A DNA stretch of 58,904 nucleotides, taken from contig NZ_LHUR01000028.1 of assembly GCF_001263795.1 (NCBI RefSeq), positions 1 through 58,904 of the forward strand. The letters are read 5' to 3'. How positions within the stretch are numbered: position 1 is the stretch's first letter; the number at the start of each line of letters is the position of its first letter. The notes below the pieces were generated by a model that was not told the DNA's origin, did not search any database, and was given only the letters and a program-made list of their open reading frames with translations. This document shows positions 25,264 through 34,351 of the stretch, one piece after another. This DNA is from Clostridium homopropionicum DSM 5847 (GTDB lineage: Bacteria; Bacillota; Clostridia; Clostridiales; Clostridiaceae). Both the position numbers and the translations under genes were made by a program.

Positions 25264-25490
25264 TAATAAAAACAAATAATCTTCTTTGGAAGGGGGTGCA
25301 TTAAGAGGAATATAGTTATTCCTAACTATGGAAACGTTTAAAAGACATCTTTTGGTAATGCATCTTTTACCGGAGGGTAATAGTTGAACTTTTGTTTTTG
25401 GATTAAGTTCCTAAGGGGTTAGGAACGTGAAAAATTTAATTTTAATGTTTATGGGTGAATTTGCTGACAAATATGTCAGCTCTTTTTTTT
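25264..25490 (+). ncRNA. Structured leader RNA with terminator upstream of azlCD (candidate cis-regulator)
   Basis: The transcript can form a closing stem GGTGCATTA (25295-25303) / TAATGCATC (25356-25364) around two hairpins. One is AGGAATA/TATTCCT, which competes with a perfect ATAGTTA-ttcc-TAACTAT hairpin. Further on are TTACC-ggag-GGTAA and the alternative pair GAACTT/AAGTTC versus GTTCCTAA-gggg-TTAGGAAC. An intrinsic terminator GCTGACA-aata-TGTCAGC plus T-run (25463-25490) ends it, 43 bp before azlC. This is the layout of an attenuation-type riboswitch or leader. I see no match to the T-box, SAM, lysine, FMN, TPP, cobalamin or c-di-GMP consensus. Confidence 0.6.
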
Positions 25491-25533
25491 ATGATATAAT
25501 ATAAGATAATACATAAACGACAGGGGGATTTTT

Positions 25534-26253
25534 ATGCAAAATGGGGTAAAAAATAATGGAGATTTTATTTTAGGGGTTAAAGCTTCTATACCTTTGGTTA
25601 TAGGATATTTACCTATTGCATTAGCTTTTGGAATATTGTCTAAAACAACAGGCATTTCTATTTTAGATAGTTTTCTTTTTTCAGCGCTTGTTTTTGCAGG
25701 TGCAAGTCAGTTTATGGCTTTAAATTTAATTCTAATTGGAGCTGGCTTTGGAGAAATTATATTAACAACTTTACTAGTAAATTTTAGACACTTTTTAATG
25801 AGCGCATCCTTAGCGGTAAAGATAGAAGGTAAAATAAAACGATGGATTCCTTTTATTGCTTTCGGAGTAACTGACGAAAGCTTTTCGGTATTATCCTTTA
25901 GGGAAGGCAAAATTACTAAAGAGTTTACTCTAGGATTGCAGTTTGCAGCATACTTTGCTTGGGTATCAGGAACAGTAATAGGCTATGTTGCAGGAGGAAT
26001 TCTCCCTAAAATTATAACTGATGGTATGGGAATTGCTCTTTATGCAATGTTCACAGCCATTTTAGTACCGGAATTAAAGAAATCTAGCAAGGTATTATTT
26101 TTAGCTTTGTTATCAGGAGGGGTTAATACCTTATTAAACTATTTAAATCTTCTACCAAAGGGTTGGAATATGATTGCAACTATCATCTTGGTTTCCTTTA
26201 TAGGATCTTGCATATATGAAGAAGAAGAGGTGAAGCTTTGTGAGCAGCAGTAA
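25534..26253 (+). CDS. azlC: AzlC-family branched-chain amino acid exporter, large subunit
   Basis: AzlC and AzlD together export branched-chain amino acids or analogues such as azaleucine. The 239-aa membrane protein has PLVIGYLPIALAFGIL, FAGASQFMALNLI, NFRHFLMSASLA and FGVTDESFSVL, all family landmarks, and about seven hydrophobic segments. AGGGGGA precedes the ATG. It overlaps azlD by 14 bp. The structured leader with terminator upstream suggests control by transcription attenuation. Confidence 0.93.
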   Translation: MQNGVKNNGDFILGVKASIPLVIGYLPIALAFGILSKTTGISILDSFLFSALVFAGASQFMALNLILIGAGFGEIILTTLLVNFRHFLMSASLAVKIEGKIKRWIPFIAFGVTDESFSVLSFREGKITKEFTLGLQFAAYFAWVSGTVIGYVAGGILPKIITDGMGIALYAMFTAILVPELKKSSKVLFLALLSGGVNTLLNYLNLLPKGWNMIATIILVSFIGSCIYEEEEVKLCEQQ

Positions 26254-26548
26254 GATAATATTAATTTTAGGAATGATGCTTGTTACGTTTATTCCTAGAC
26301 TAGTACCATTTTTGTTTATTTCTGACAGAGAACTACCTAAGAGATTGAAAGGATTTTTGAAATCTGTACCCTATGTAGCCTTGGGAGCGTTGATTATTCC
26401 AGGAGTTTTCTCGGCAACTCCAAGCATGCCTGCTGCAGGCACACTGGGAATAGTTTTTGCATTTATATATAGTTGGTTAAGAGGAGGAATTATGGTTCCT
26501 GTCTTTGGATCTATAGTGATAACAGTACTAATGCTGTGGGTAAAGTAA
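26240..26548 (+). CDS. azlD: AzlD-family small subunit of branched-chain amino acid exporter
   Basis: The 102-aa protein has three to four hydrophobic helices and the family opening IILILGMMLVTFIPRLVPF, then KSVPYVALGALIIPG. It starts with GTG at 26240 within the end of azlC, with GAGGTG upstream, so the two are translationally coupled. Confidence 0.92.
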   Translation: MSSSKIILILGMMLVTFIPRLVPFLFISDRELPKRLKGFLKSVPYVALGALIIPGVFSATPSMPAAGTLGIVFAFIYSWLRGGIMVPVFGSIVITVLMLWVK

Positions 26549-26573
26549 TATTATTTATAGGAGGTGAATTTGT

Positions 26574-26729
26574 GTGGATAAGGGTTTTTTTATTCCAAAG
26601 GACATAATGCCATTACTAGAAAAGCTAAAAGAAATTCCGGAAGTAAAAGAAAAGATAGAAAAAGCAGCATCTATGGAAGAAATAAAAAACATTATACAAG
26701 AAAACAAGAAGTTATTTTCTGTTTTTTAG
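26574..26729 (+). CDS. Small 51-aa protein of unknown function downstream of azlD
   Basis: A GTG start seven bases after a perfect AGGAGGTG opens a 51-codon frame. The product (MDKGFFIPKDIMPLLEKLKE...) is short, charged and mostly helical, with two short amphipathic helices (LLEKLKEIPEVKEKIEKAA and MEEIKNIIQENKKLF). It sits 25 bp after azlD and before the terminator, so it is likely part of the azlCD transcript. I do not recognise a family. Confidence 0.6.
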   Translation: MDKGFFIPKDIMPLLEKLKEIPEVKEKIEKAASMEEIKNIIQENKKLFSVF

Positions 26730-26735
26730 ATGAAT

Positions 26736-26776
26736 AAAAAAGGAGGAATTAAAAATTCACTCCTTTTACATTTTTT
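26736..26776. terminator. Bidirectional terminator
   Basis: AAAAAGGAGGAATT and AATTCACTCCTTTT form a stem with an unpaired base, with T-rich sequence on the plus side. It separates the azl operon from the convergent lipase. Confidence 0.75.
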
Positions 26777-28028
26777 ATCTTGATAATTGAGTTTTAATCC
26801 ATGTTAATGCAGTTGGATCATATGCTAATTGAACGTGATTAATTGGTAAAACTTTTTTCTCTAATAAAGTTGCACCACCACTAATCATAGGATCTGTCAT
26901 GGTAGCACTTGCAATGAAAACAACACCATCGCTTGGACCGTCATCTTCCATAACTACACCATTGATTACGTTTTCACTGCCAGCAAGAGTTGCTAATTGG
27001 ACTGTAGATTTAACTGGAGTATTTTTTAAAGTATTTATTAAGTTTCCACCTTGGTTTATAGCATAATCTATTCCTTCAGAATAGCTGTAGTAGCCCCAGC
27101 CGCCGTAGTAAGTTGTATACCAATCTTGTTCAAAAATATCTAAATCATATACATTATCCCATCTTGCAAGCATTTGAGCTTGACCAGGATATGCACCGCC
27201 GCCATCAGCAGCACTATAAATGCTGTGGTATGCAGTGTCAGTTGGCCATCCATATATAGTCATGTAAGTATAAGGAACTGGACCAAAAGCACCTGTAGCC
27301 ATAATTCCCCATGCAGCCCAAGTGTTTCTAAATGTGTAATCGATACCACCGTTAGGAGCACCTAATTGAATATAGCGTCTTACATCATTTCTAAATGCAG
27401 TTCCCCAAGATTTCTTAACATCAGAAACATACATTCTAGAGCTCATGTTACCTTTACTATGAGCTATTAAGTCTACCTTTGTTTTACCTGTGATATCTTT
27501 TATTCTTTGAATAGCAGCGGCCAAAACTTCTCTTTGAATGTAATTGTCACCATGTGGATGAGCAAATGTTATAGCGAAAACTGCGTATCCATCAGCTGCT
27601 AAAGATTGGGCTAGTCCAGGAGTCGTGCCATTTCTTTCAGGGTCAACTGCAAAATCACCATCAGAACCAGCTCCGTGTACAAATAAGACTGGATAAGGTT
27701 TTGTAGCTGTATTCCAACCAGCAAATTTATGTAATAAGAAAAGTTGAGAATTAGGACTTGCATCATTTCCGAAACCTTTTACAATAGTACTAGTCTTGTG
27801 TTCATTATCAGTTATAAATAATTCCTGTGTAATATTTGTGTCGTTTACCCTTAGTCTTTCTACTTCTGACCATTTACCTACAACGTCAGGATTAGCAGTG
27901 GCAGTAAATGTCTGCTCTAAAGTTATTGTTGGGGCTGCATTTACTGGCTTTACAAAGCTAGTGAAAAGCAGCATTAAGCTAAATAGGGCTGAAAGACATA
28001 ATGAAATAATGGATCTTTTCTTTTTCAA
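26775..28028 (-). CDS. Secreted alpha/beta-hydrolase, lipase/esterase with AHSxG nucleophile motif
   Basis: The 417-aa protein has a signal peptide (basic KKKR, hydrophobic stretch, cleavage near VNAAP). It also has the oxyanion-region VLFVHGAG (residues about 114-121), a nucleophile elbow AHSKG (Ser191), and DVKKSWGTAFR and RYIQLGAPNGG after it. The Ala-for-Gly change in AHSxG is typical of Bacillus-type lipases; clostridial polyester-hydrolysing esterases also have it. The acid and His residues lie in the DGPSDGVV and NHVQL region at the C-terminus. TTG at 28028 follows GGAGG. Single gene; substrate unknown. Confidence 0.85.
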   Translation of the reverse strand: MKKKRSIISLCLSALFSLMLLFTSFVKPVNAAPTITLEQTFTATANPDVVGKWSEVERLRVNDTNITQELFITDNEHKTSTIVKGFGNDASPNSQLFLLHKFAGWNTATKPYPVLFVHGAGSDGDFAVDPERNGTTPGLAQSLAADGYAVFAITFAHPHGDNYIQREVLAAAIQRIKDITGKTKVDLIAHSKGNMSSRMYVSDVKKSWGTAFRNDVRRYIQLGAPNGGIDYTFRNTWAAWGIMATGAFGPVPYTYMTIYGWPTDTAYHSIYSAADGGGAYPGQAQMLARWDNVYDLDIFEQDWYTTYYGGWGYYSYSEGIDYAINQGGNLINTLKNTPVKSTVQLATLAGSENVINGVVMEDDGPSDGVVFIASATMTDPMISGGATLLEKKVLPINHVQLAYDPTALTWIKTQLSR

Positions 28029-28204
28029 TTTTTTACCTCCTCACAATACTGATGATTATCAAGAAATTAATACAATGCCTCCTTTCTTTAAGTAATCGGT
28101 TACATTGAATATATTCTATATTCTCATTAAATTTCCTTTAAAATTTATTCACAATTTACCGACAAATTTTGAAGGAAATTTATAAAAGTTGCTAAAAAAG
28201 ATAA

Positions 28205-28246
28205 AATGAAAAAGCAACATAATTCTATAAATAGGATTATGTTGCT
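28205..28246 (-). terminator. Terminator of the histidine-kinase/REC operon
   Basis: AGCAACATAAT (28213-28223) and ATTATGTTGCT (28236-28246) pair perfectly. On the minus strand they are followed by TTTTTCATTTT. The last codons of the HD-GYP gene lie in the stem. Confidence 0.8.
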
Positions 28247-29310
28247 GTAACTTCTGAAAAATATAAATTAAATATATTTTCATTTCCCATTATGAAATTA
28301 TAATTTTCACATAGTATATCCACTAGAGTTGAATCAAATAATACTCCTTTTCCTTTAAGAATAATATCTAAAGAATCAGCAATTTCATATTTTTCTTTAT
28401 AAGGCCTACTAGAAGTAAGGGCGTCAAAAACATCGCATATTCCAAGGAGCCTTCCTTCAAAGCTGATGTCTTCAAATTTTAATCCTTTAGGATATCCACT
28501 TCCATCCATTCTTTCATGATGTTCTCTTATAAAGCTTGCAGAAGTTTTTAAAAAGTCAAAATCATTTACTATTTCATATCCAACAATAACATGATTTTTT
28601 ACTTGTTCAAATTCATTATTATTTAATTTTGCGGGTTTATACAATATCTTGTCTCTAATAGCTATTTTACCAATATCATGGAGTAGAGCAGCATTTATTA
28701 AGCTATAAAAATTTTTATAACAGCTATCAAATAAAAATGCAATATTTGTGGAATATTTAGCTACATTAGTTGAATGATAGTATAGTCCTAAATCTTTTGA
28801 TTTTATTATTTTCAACATAGAAATAATTATGCTATGTCTATAAGTTTCTATTTTATAAGCCATGTCGCTTACTATTCCTTGATATTGTTTTTTTATTTTA
28901 TAAAAATCTTCTAGTATACTATCTTCTTTGTCAATTTTCATTTTCAAACTTATAGCATTTCTTACAACGTCCCTTACTTCATTATCATTCCAGGGTTTTG
29001 AAAAATAATGATAAATACCACCCTCATTAATAGAGGTAACTGCTACGGATAAATCTGGATATCCTGTCATTAATATTTTTATTGCTTTGCAATTAATATT
29101 ATTACAATACTTCAATATATCAATTCCAGTTGGAGGGCTCATAATTTGATCAGTGATAATCACATCAATATTAGTATTATCAATTATATTAATAGCTTTT
29201 TTAGAATCAGTAGTATATAAAATATTATAATTGTAGTCATGAAATATTCTTAATAAAGATTTTATAACTTTAATGTCATCATCAATTATTAATATGGTAT
29301 TAGAAAACAC
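28237..29310 (-). CDS. Response regulator with HD-GYP domain, predicted c-di-GMP phosphodiesterase
   Basis: The 357-aa protein has a receiver domain (DDD at residues 10-12, phospho-acceptor Asp54 in IITDQ, conserved Lys in FSKPW) and an HD-GYP domain at about 165-345. The HD-GYP domain shows LLHDIGKIAIRD, HVIVGYEI, HHERMDGSGYPKGL and FDALTSSRPYK, so the metal and GYP motifs are complete and activity is expected. The start is GTG at 29310 with AAGGAGG eight bases upstream; the frame reads further to 29337 without a site. It is the last gene of the four-gene signalling operon. Confidence 0.9.
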   Translation of the reverse strand: MFSNTILIIDDDIKVIKSLLRIFHDYNYNILYTTDSKKAINIIDNTNIDVIITDQIMSPPTGIDILKYCNNINCKAIKILMTGYPDLSVAVTSINEGGIYHYFSKPWNDNEVRDVVRNAISLKMKIDKEDSILEDFYKIKKQYQGIVSDMAYKIETYRHSIIISMLKIIKSKDLGLYYHSTNVAKYSTNIAFLFDSCYKNFYSLINAALLHDIGKIAIRDKILYKPAKLNNNEFEQVKNHVIVGYEIVNDFDFLKTSASFIREHHERMDGSGYPKGLKFEDISFEGRLLGICDVFDALTSSRPYKEKYEIADSLDIILKGKGVLFDSTLVDILCENYNFIMGNENIFNLYFSEVTAT

Positions 29311-29343
29311 TAGTTGTCCCTCCTTAGGGTTATACAATTAAAT

Positions 29344-30366
29344 TTAAGTTTTTGTATTTCCTTGAATTAATATTTCTTTGCTTGTATCATCTTCAATTAT
29401 TAAATTACCTTTTGAAGTTTTTATTAATTCTCTTAAATAATTTATAATGAGTTTAAATTCCATATTATTATTATAGAGATGATGGAAGTCCCTATGGGTA
29501 CATTTAATTTTAATTGATAATGTAGGATAATTCATAAATTGAACTGCTATATCATTTATATTGAGCTTTTCAACTAGATATTTAACAAGCTCAAGTAGTA
29601 TAAGTAATATTAATCTATAATTGTCTATGAATTTAATATCTGAAGCTTCAGCTTCTATGGGAATCTTATTATTTGTTTTATGAATAAAGTTTCTTACAAG
29701 TCGTTCTATGTCGAATTCTTCTATAACTGAGGGAAAAGTAGCAAGGAAGGATGCATAAATATTATTTATTAGTTTTAAATAGTACTCAGAAATATCAAGG
29801 TAATCTATACTTGATCTTAATTTACTAAATAGAATGTTCTGGATTTGTAGTATTGAGTTATTTATTTTTTTCATATTGACTACATCTAATTCTGTTTTGG
29901 CAATAAGAGCATCTTTGGTTTTAAATAATTCCTCATATTCAGAATTTTTTTTCTCTATTGCTTTTTTCATAAGTTCATTTTCTAATCTTAAATTATAATA
30001 GTTAACGGCTTCTCTTATTGATGGTAAAAAGTCTAATTCATCATCCCAAGGTTTAGTAATATATTTAAAGACACCTATTTTATTTACTGTTGCTAAAATT
30101 TGAGATAATTGATTGTAGCCAGATAGTACTAGTCTTACTGTGTTTGGGGAAACTTCCTTAACTTTTTTTAAAAGTTCAAATCCATTCATACCAGGCATTT
30201 TCATATCAGTTATAATAACACTAATGTCATTGGTTTTTATAAGCTCTAAAGCTTTTTCACCACTGAGAGTAAACATAGCTGAGAAATCCTCATAAATAAC
30301 ACTTCTTTTAATTGCACTTAAAATGTTAGCTTCATCATCAACAAAAAGTACCTTGTTTGTTTTCAT
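29344..30366 (-). CDS. Response regulator with divergent, kinase-like C-terminal half
   Basis: The 340-aa protein has a complete receiver (DDE at 10-12, Asp54 in IITDMKMPG, Lys in ITKPWDD). A coiled coil (residues about 125-170) leads into a helical pair and an alpha/beta region that reads like a worn DHp plus ATPase-like fold (LILLILLELVKYLVEKL in the place of an N-box). I see no H-box His and no G1/G2 glycine boxes, so kinase activity is not expected. It may be a docking or scaffold partner. It overlaps the REC-HDOD gene by 4 bp. Confidence 0.75.
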   Translation of the reverse strand: MKTNKVLFVDDEANILSAIKRSVIYEDFSAMFTLSGEKALELIKTNDISVIITDMKMPGMNGFELLKKVKEVSPNTVRLVLSGYNQLSQILATVNKIGVFKYITKPWDDELDFLPSIREAVNYYNLRLENELMKKAIEKKNSEYEELFKTKDALIAKTELDVVNMKKINNSILQIQNILFSKLRSSIDYLDISEYYLKLINNIYASFLATFPSVIEEFDIERLVRNFIHKTNNKIPIEAEASDIKFIDNYRLILLILLELVKYLVEKLNINDIAVQFMNYPTLSIKIKCTHRDFHHLYNNNMEFKLIINYLRELIKTSKGNLIIEDDTSKEILIQGNTKT

Positions 30367-31544
30367 AGTATATAATCATCTCCGTTACAATTATTTATAA
30401 TACTTTCACATTCATTTTTTTCAATTTTTAAGTATGAAAATACCTCTTCATTAATTGTAGGCATGAAATCAGGATGCAATAATTTCCATGAATAATAATC
30501 TGCTAGATGAACAACACAAACAATATCTCTGTACATTTTACTGGAGGAAAGAGGTTTAGTATGTCGTAAGGCTGTTTCTACAATAGGGGTGGGTAATTGC
30601 CACCAATTTAATATGTAAGAGCCTAATTCTTCATGAGTATATTTAAAAAAATTCCTTTCATAAGTTAAAAGATCTAAGTCTCGATTATTATCTTTAATTT
30701 TAAGAAAAGCTACATATTCAAGATTAAACAATTTTAATAATACAACTTTTCCTATATCATGAAGTAATCCTGCAGATGAATATTGCTGAGGTAATTTTTT
30801 CTTAAAAATATATTCATAGAGCTTTATTGTGATAATATTTGTAAAATAAGAATGCTCCCATAATAATTTCATATAAAAGTCAGAACTATTAATATTAAAT
30901 AGTTCTATAGCAGCAATTATTGATTTTAAGTTTTCAAGACCCAAGTTTAAAACCGCCGTCTTAATAGAACCAGTTTTTATGCCATAAAAAGCAGAATTAA
31001 TTGTTCTAAGGATATTGAAGGCCATAGTTTGATCTTTATTAATTAAGTTTATTATATCATCTATACTGGAATAATCATCTTCCATGAGTTTATTTATCTG
31101 AAAAAATAGTGTTGGTATTGTAGGAAGCTTATCAGTATTTTCTACTAATTTTTTAAAGCTTTCATGATTAAGCTTATCAGAAGTATCAAATAATTTATTG
31201 ATTATATCAATGAATTCTTCTTTGTCCCAAGGTTTATTTACATAAAGCTGGGCGATATTTTCACTGACGCATCTAATCATTGAAGAATTATCAGTATATC
31301 CGCTAAGTACAATCCTAATAATATTCGGATATAGATGTTTTACTTTTTTAAGTAATTCATAGCCATTCATCTGTGGCATCATAAAATCACTTATTATCAT
31401 GTTGATATCTGTATTTTCATGTAATATTTTTAAAGCCTCTATTCCACTTTCGGCAAAATAGAGCGTATAATCACTATCAAAGAATTCCCTTTTTATAGAA
31501 CTTAGAATAGCCCTTTCGTCATCTACGAATAGTATTGATTTCAT
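30363..31544 (-). CDS. Response regulator with HDOD domain
   Basis: The 393-aa protein has a receiver (DDE at 8-10, Asp53 in IISDFMMPQMNG, Lys in VNKPWDKEE) and an HDOD domain starting near residue 140 (KLPTIPTLFFQINKLM, INKDQTMAFNILRTINSAFYG, AVLNLGLENLKSII, AGLLHDIGKVVLLKLF). HDOD domains are non-catalytic relatives of HD domains found in signalling proteins. It follows the kinase gene after 6 bp and overlaps the next by ATGA. Confidence 0.88.
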   Translation of the reverse strand: MKSILFVDDERAILSSIKREFFDSDYTLYFAESGIEALKILHENTDINMIISDFMMPQMNGYELLKKVKHLYPNIIRIVLSGYTDNSSMIRCVSENIAQLYVNKPWDKEEFIDIINKLFDTSDKLNHESFKKLVENTDKLPTIPTLFFQINKLMEDDYSSIDDIINLINKDQTMAFNILRTINSAFYGIKTGSIKTAVLNLGLENLKSIIAAIELFNINSSDFYMKLLWEHSYFTNIITIKLYEYIFKKKLPQQYSSAGLLHDIGKVVLLKLFNLEYVAFLKIKDNNRDLDLLTYERNFFKYTHEELGSYILNWWQLPTPIVETALRHTKPLSSSKMYRDIVCVVHLADYYSWKLLHPDFMPTINEEVFSYLKIEKNECESIINNCNGDDYIL

Positions 31545-31550
31545 AATTTA

Positions 31551-33566
31551 TCAACTCTTTTCTTCGTTAATTGGAAGAGTAATTGTTATGGTTGTACCTT
31601 TTTTAAAAATGCTATCAATCTTTATATCTCCTTTATGTTTATTTACAATAATATCGTATGAAATACTAAGGCCAAGGCCAGTGCCTTTTCCAACGGGTTT
31701 AGTAGTGAAAAAAGGATTAAATACTTTGGTTAAATTCTCCTGCTTAATTCCAATTCCATTATCTTTTATACAACAATAAACATGTCCAATGTCATTCCAG
31801 GTACTTATAGTTATTTCTCCAAAAAATTCTGAATCTTCTAAATTCTTTTCTTTTATAGCATGAGATGAATTAATTATAATATTCAATAATACTTGATTTA
31901 TTTCACTAGGATTTGCTTTAATTAAAGGAAGAGTGTCTAGTAAATCAGTGTTAACAGCAGTATTGTATTTTAGTTCATTTTTTGCAATTATAAGAGTATC
32001 TTCTATACCTTCATTTAGGCTATAATCTTCAAAAGAGTCATTTGTACTTTCATGCGCAAAGTTCTTAAGTGTGACAACTATTTTTTTAATTCTATTAAGC
32101 CCATCCTCCGTATCTTTATACAGATCTTCTAAATCTGCCATAATGTAATTTAGTTTATTTTTCTCTTCTAGCTTATTTATTTTTTCAATTTCAGAAGAAA
32201 GAGAAGGGAGGTTAGAGGTTTCTAATACATGTTTTAACTTTTTAATTTCAAATATATATTCTTTAAGCTTATACACATATTTTTTTAAAGTATTAAAGTT
32301 ACTGGATACAAAACCTAAAGGATTATTTATTTCATGGGCAATGCCTGCAGATAGCTGACCTACACTTGCCATTTTATCTTCTTGAACTAAGTGCATTTGA
32401 GCTTCTTTTAATAGGGCTAAGGTATTTTCCAGTTCATTATTTTTCATAATTAATTCTTCTGTTAATATTTTTTTATCAGTAATATCTTCTGTAACTGATA
32501 AGAAATTTGTAATTTTACCTGTATCGTCTTTTACTGGAGAAATAGATGCACTACACCAAAATAATGAGCCATCCTTTTTTTTATTACAAAATTCTCCGTT
32601 CCATTCGTAACCATTTTTAATTGCTTTCCACATGGATTCAAAATATTTTTTATCATGTTTTCCTGAGTTCAAAATTTTAACGTTTAGACCTAATACTTCT
32701 TGTTTTTTATATCCTGTTATTGCTTCAAATTTATTATTTACATATTCAAGAGTTCCATTTACATCAGTAATCAAAACCGCACTAGATGAGGATTCTAGTG
32801 CATTGGATATAGTTTTAATAGTTTTTAAAGCTTCATTTTGTGTACTTATATCTCTTGCAATTATTGAAGCACCAATAAGAGTTCCTGATATATCAAGAAT
32901 GGGTGATAGGGCAATGGATACTGTAGTTAAATTTCCATCTTTTTTTAAAATAGTAGTTTCATAATGTTCAATGGTAACATACTTTAGCAATTTCTTCATG
33001 GCAGCTTCAATTTTGTAGTAGTTTTCTTCAGGAAGTAAGATTTTTGTGCTTTTCCCTAATACTTCATCCTTACTGTATCCAAAAATGTTCTCTGCACCCT
33101 TATTCCAGCTTGTGATTATTCCATCTAAAGTTTTGCAGAATATAGCATCTTGAGAGTTTTCAACTATATAGGCAAGTCTTTGAATTTCTTCTTGGTTTTT
33201 TAATCTTTCAGAAATATCTCTTATTATGCTTATGACAAATTTTTTCCCGTTATCATCTATAATAATAGATTTTACTTCTACAGGAAAAGAGGATCCGTCT
33301 TTTCTATAGTGAGCAGTAGTAAAAAGAATGCCCTCTGTTTTGGCCTTTTCAAATTGTTCATGAGCAATAAATTGATTTACAGGGCTTCTAAGGTTAAATA
33401 TGCTTAAAGAAAGCAACTCTTCTTTTGTATAGCCATAGGAATTTACAGCTTGTTCATTAGCATAGACAATATCACCTTCAAGAGTAAGCAAAAATATGAT
33501 ATCTCCAGCATGCTGTAAAATTGAGTGGTATAGTTGGTTTTTTTCTATGTTTTCAATACTTTTCAA
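31551..33566 (-). CDS. Soluble multi-PAS sensor histidine kinase
   Basis: The 671-aa protein has three PAS domains (about residues 10-130, 135-250, 255-375), each followed by a PAC-like block, no membrane helices, and a C-terminal kinase core. The H-box is SAGIAHEINNPLGF, the N-box NIIINSSHAI, G1 DNGIGI, and G2 GTGLGLSI. This is the kinase class that feeds stand-alone REC proteins. A GTG at 33575 is part of the GGGGAGG site; TTG at 33566 fits spacing. It is first in the operon and probably phosphorylates the three REC proteins downstream. The PAS ligand is unknown. Confidence 0.92.
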   Translation of the reverse strand: MKSIENIEKNQLYHSILQHAGDIIFLLTLEGDIVYANEQAVNSYGYTKEELLSLSIFNLRSPVNQFIAHEQFEKAKTEGILFTTAHYRKDGSSFPVEVKSIIIDDNGKKFVISIIRDISERLKNQEEIQRLAYIVENSQDAIFCKTLDGIITSWNKGAENIFGYSKDEVLGKSTKILLPEENYYKIEAAMKKLLKYVTIEHYETTILKKDGNLTTVSIALSPILDISGTLIGASIIARDISTQNEALKTIKTISNALESSSSAVLITDVNGTLEYVNNKFEAITGYKKQEVLGLNVKILNSGKHDKKYFESMWKAIKNGYEWNGEFCNKKKDGSLFWCSASISPVKDDTGKITNFLSVTEDITDKKILTEELIMKNNELENTLALLKEAQMHLVQEDKMASVGQLSAGIAHEINNPLGFVSSNFNTLKKYVYKLKEYIFEIKKLKHVLETSNLPSLSSEIEKINKLEEKNKLNYIMADLEDLYKDTEDGLNRIKKIVVTLKNFAHESTNDSFEDYSLNEGIEDTLIIAKNELKYNTAVNTDLLDTLPLIKANPSEINQVLLNIIINSSHAIKEKNLEDSEFFGEITISTWNDIGHVYCCIKDNGIGIKQENLTKVFNPFFTTKPVGKGTGLGLSISYDIIVNKHKGDIKIDSIFKKGTTITITLPINEEKS

Positions 33567-33813
33567 GAAATGCACCTCCCCTAAAAGCCATTAATAGAAT
33601 TTCGTATATTTGTAAGATGGTACAGTAAATTCCACATAATTTTGTTATTAATATTATAATACCACTTTTTATTTTAAATTTCGCTATTATTATAAATCGA
33701 TTTCATATAAATTTTAATTAATATATACTATAGTAAGAATCAATATATTTTTATTAGGTATGGTGTAGGAGTAAAGCTATGGATATAATAAATAATATAG
33801 GAGGGCGAGAAGG

Positions 33814-34308
33814 GTGATTAGTGAAGGTAAGGAAAAGGTATATAGTATTTTAAAGGACTTAAACATTGAATATACAAGACATGAGCATAAAGCAGTTTTT
33901 ACTGTTGATGAAGCTAATGCTTTAGATATAAATTTACCGGGGAAACATTGCAAGAATCTATTTCTCAGAAATAGAAAAGGTAATATACATTATCTTCTTG
34001 TAATAGAGGATCATAAAAGGGTTGATCTAAAAAATTTGGCTAAGGAAATAGGAAGTACCCCGCTATCTGTTGCATCAGAAGAGAGATTGCTCAAACATTT
34101 AGCTTTAACTCCTGGAAGTGTTACACCTTTTGGACTTATAAATGATGAACAAAGAGAAGTAGAGGTGCTTATAGATAAGGATTTAGCTGATGGAGATTAT
34201 GTTAATTTTCATCCAAATGTAAATACTTCAACTCTTACTATTTCTTATAAAGACTTTGAAAAGTTCTTAAAATGGTGCGGTAATAAGGTTAGGGTTGTTC
34301 TGGTATAA
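33814..34308 (+). CDS. Prolyl-tRNA deacylase, YbaK/ProX editing family
   Basis: Stand-alone YbaK-fold proteins hydrolyse mischarged tRNAs, such as Ala-tRNA(Pro). The 164-aa protein has VYSILKDLNIEYTRHEHKAVFTV, the central HCKNLFLRNRKGNIHYLLV with the conserved Lys, RVDLKNLAKEIGS, and LTPGSVTPFGLIND. GTG at 33814 has GGAGGG eight bases upstream. It overlaps the longest hisS frame, but the chosen hisS start lies 43 bp after its stop; both act in translation quality. Confidence 0.9.
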   Translation: MISEGKEKVYSILKDLNIEYTRHEHKAVFTVDEANALDINLPGKHCKNLFLRNRKGNIHYLLVIEDHKRVDLKNLAKEIGSTPLSVASEERLLKHLALTPGSVTPFGLINDEQREVEVLIDKDLADGDYVNFHPNVNTSTLTISYKDFEKFLKWCGNKVRVVLV

Positions 34309-34351
34309 AATTAGTAGTAAAATATTATGGAAATTGATTGGAGGAAATATG

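Noticed and set aside
25264-25490. T-box leader, 6S RNA or a standard riboswitch upstream of azlCD
   Set aside because: The T-box antiterminator sequence is absent, the ends do not pair into a 6S-type rod, and I recognise no consensus of the common riboswitches.
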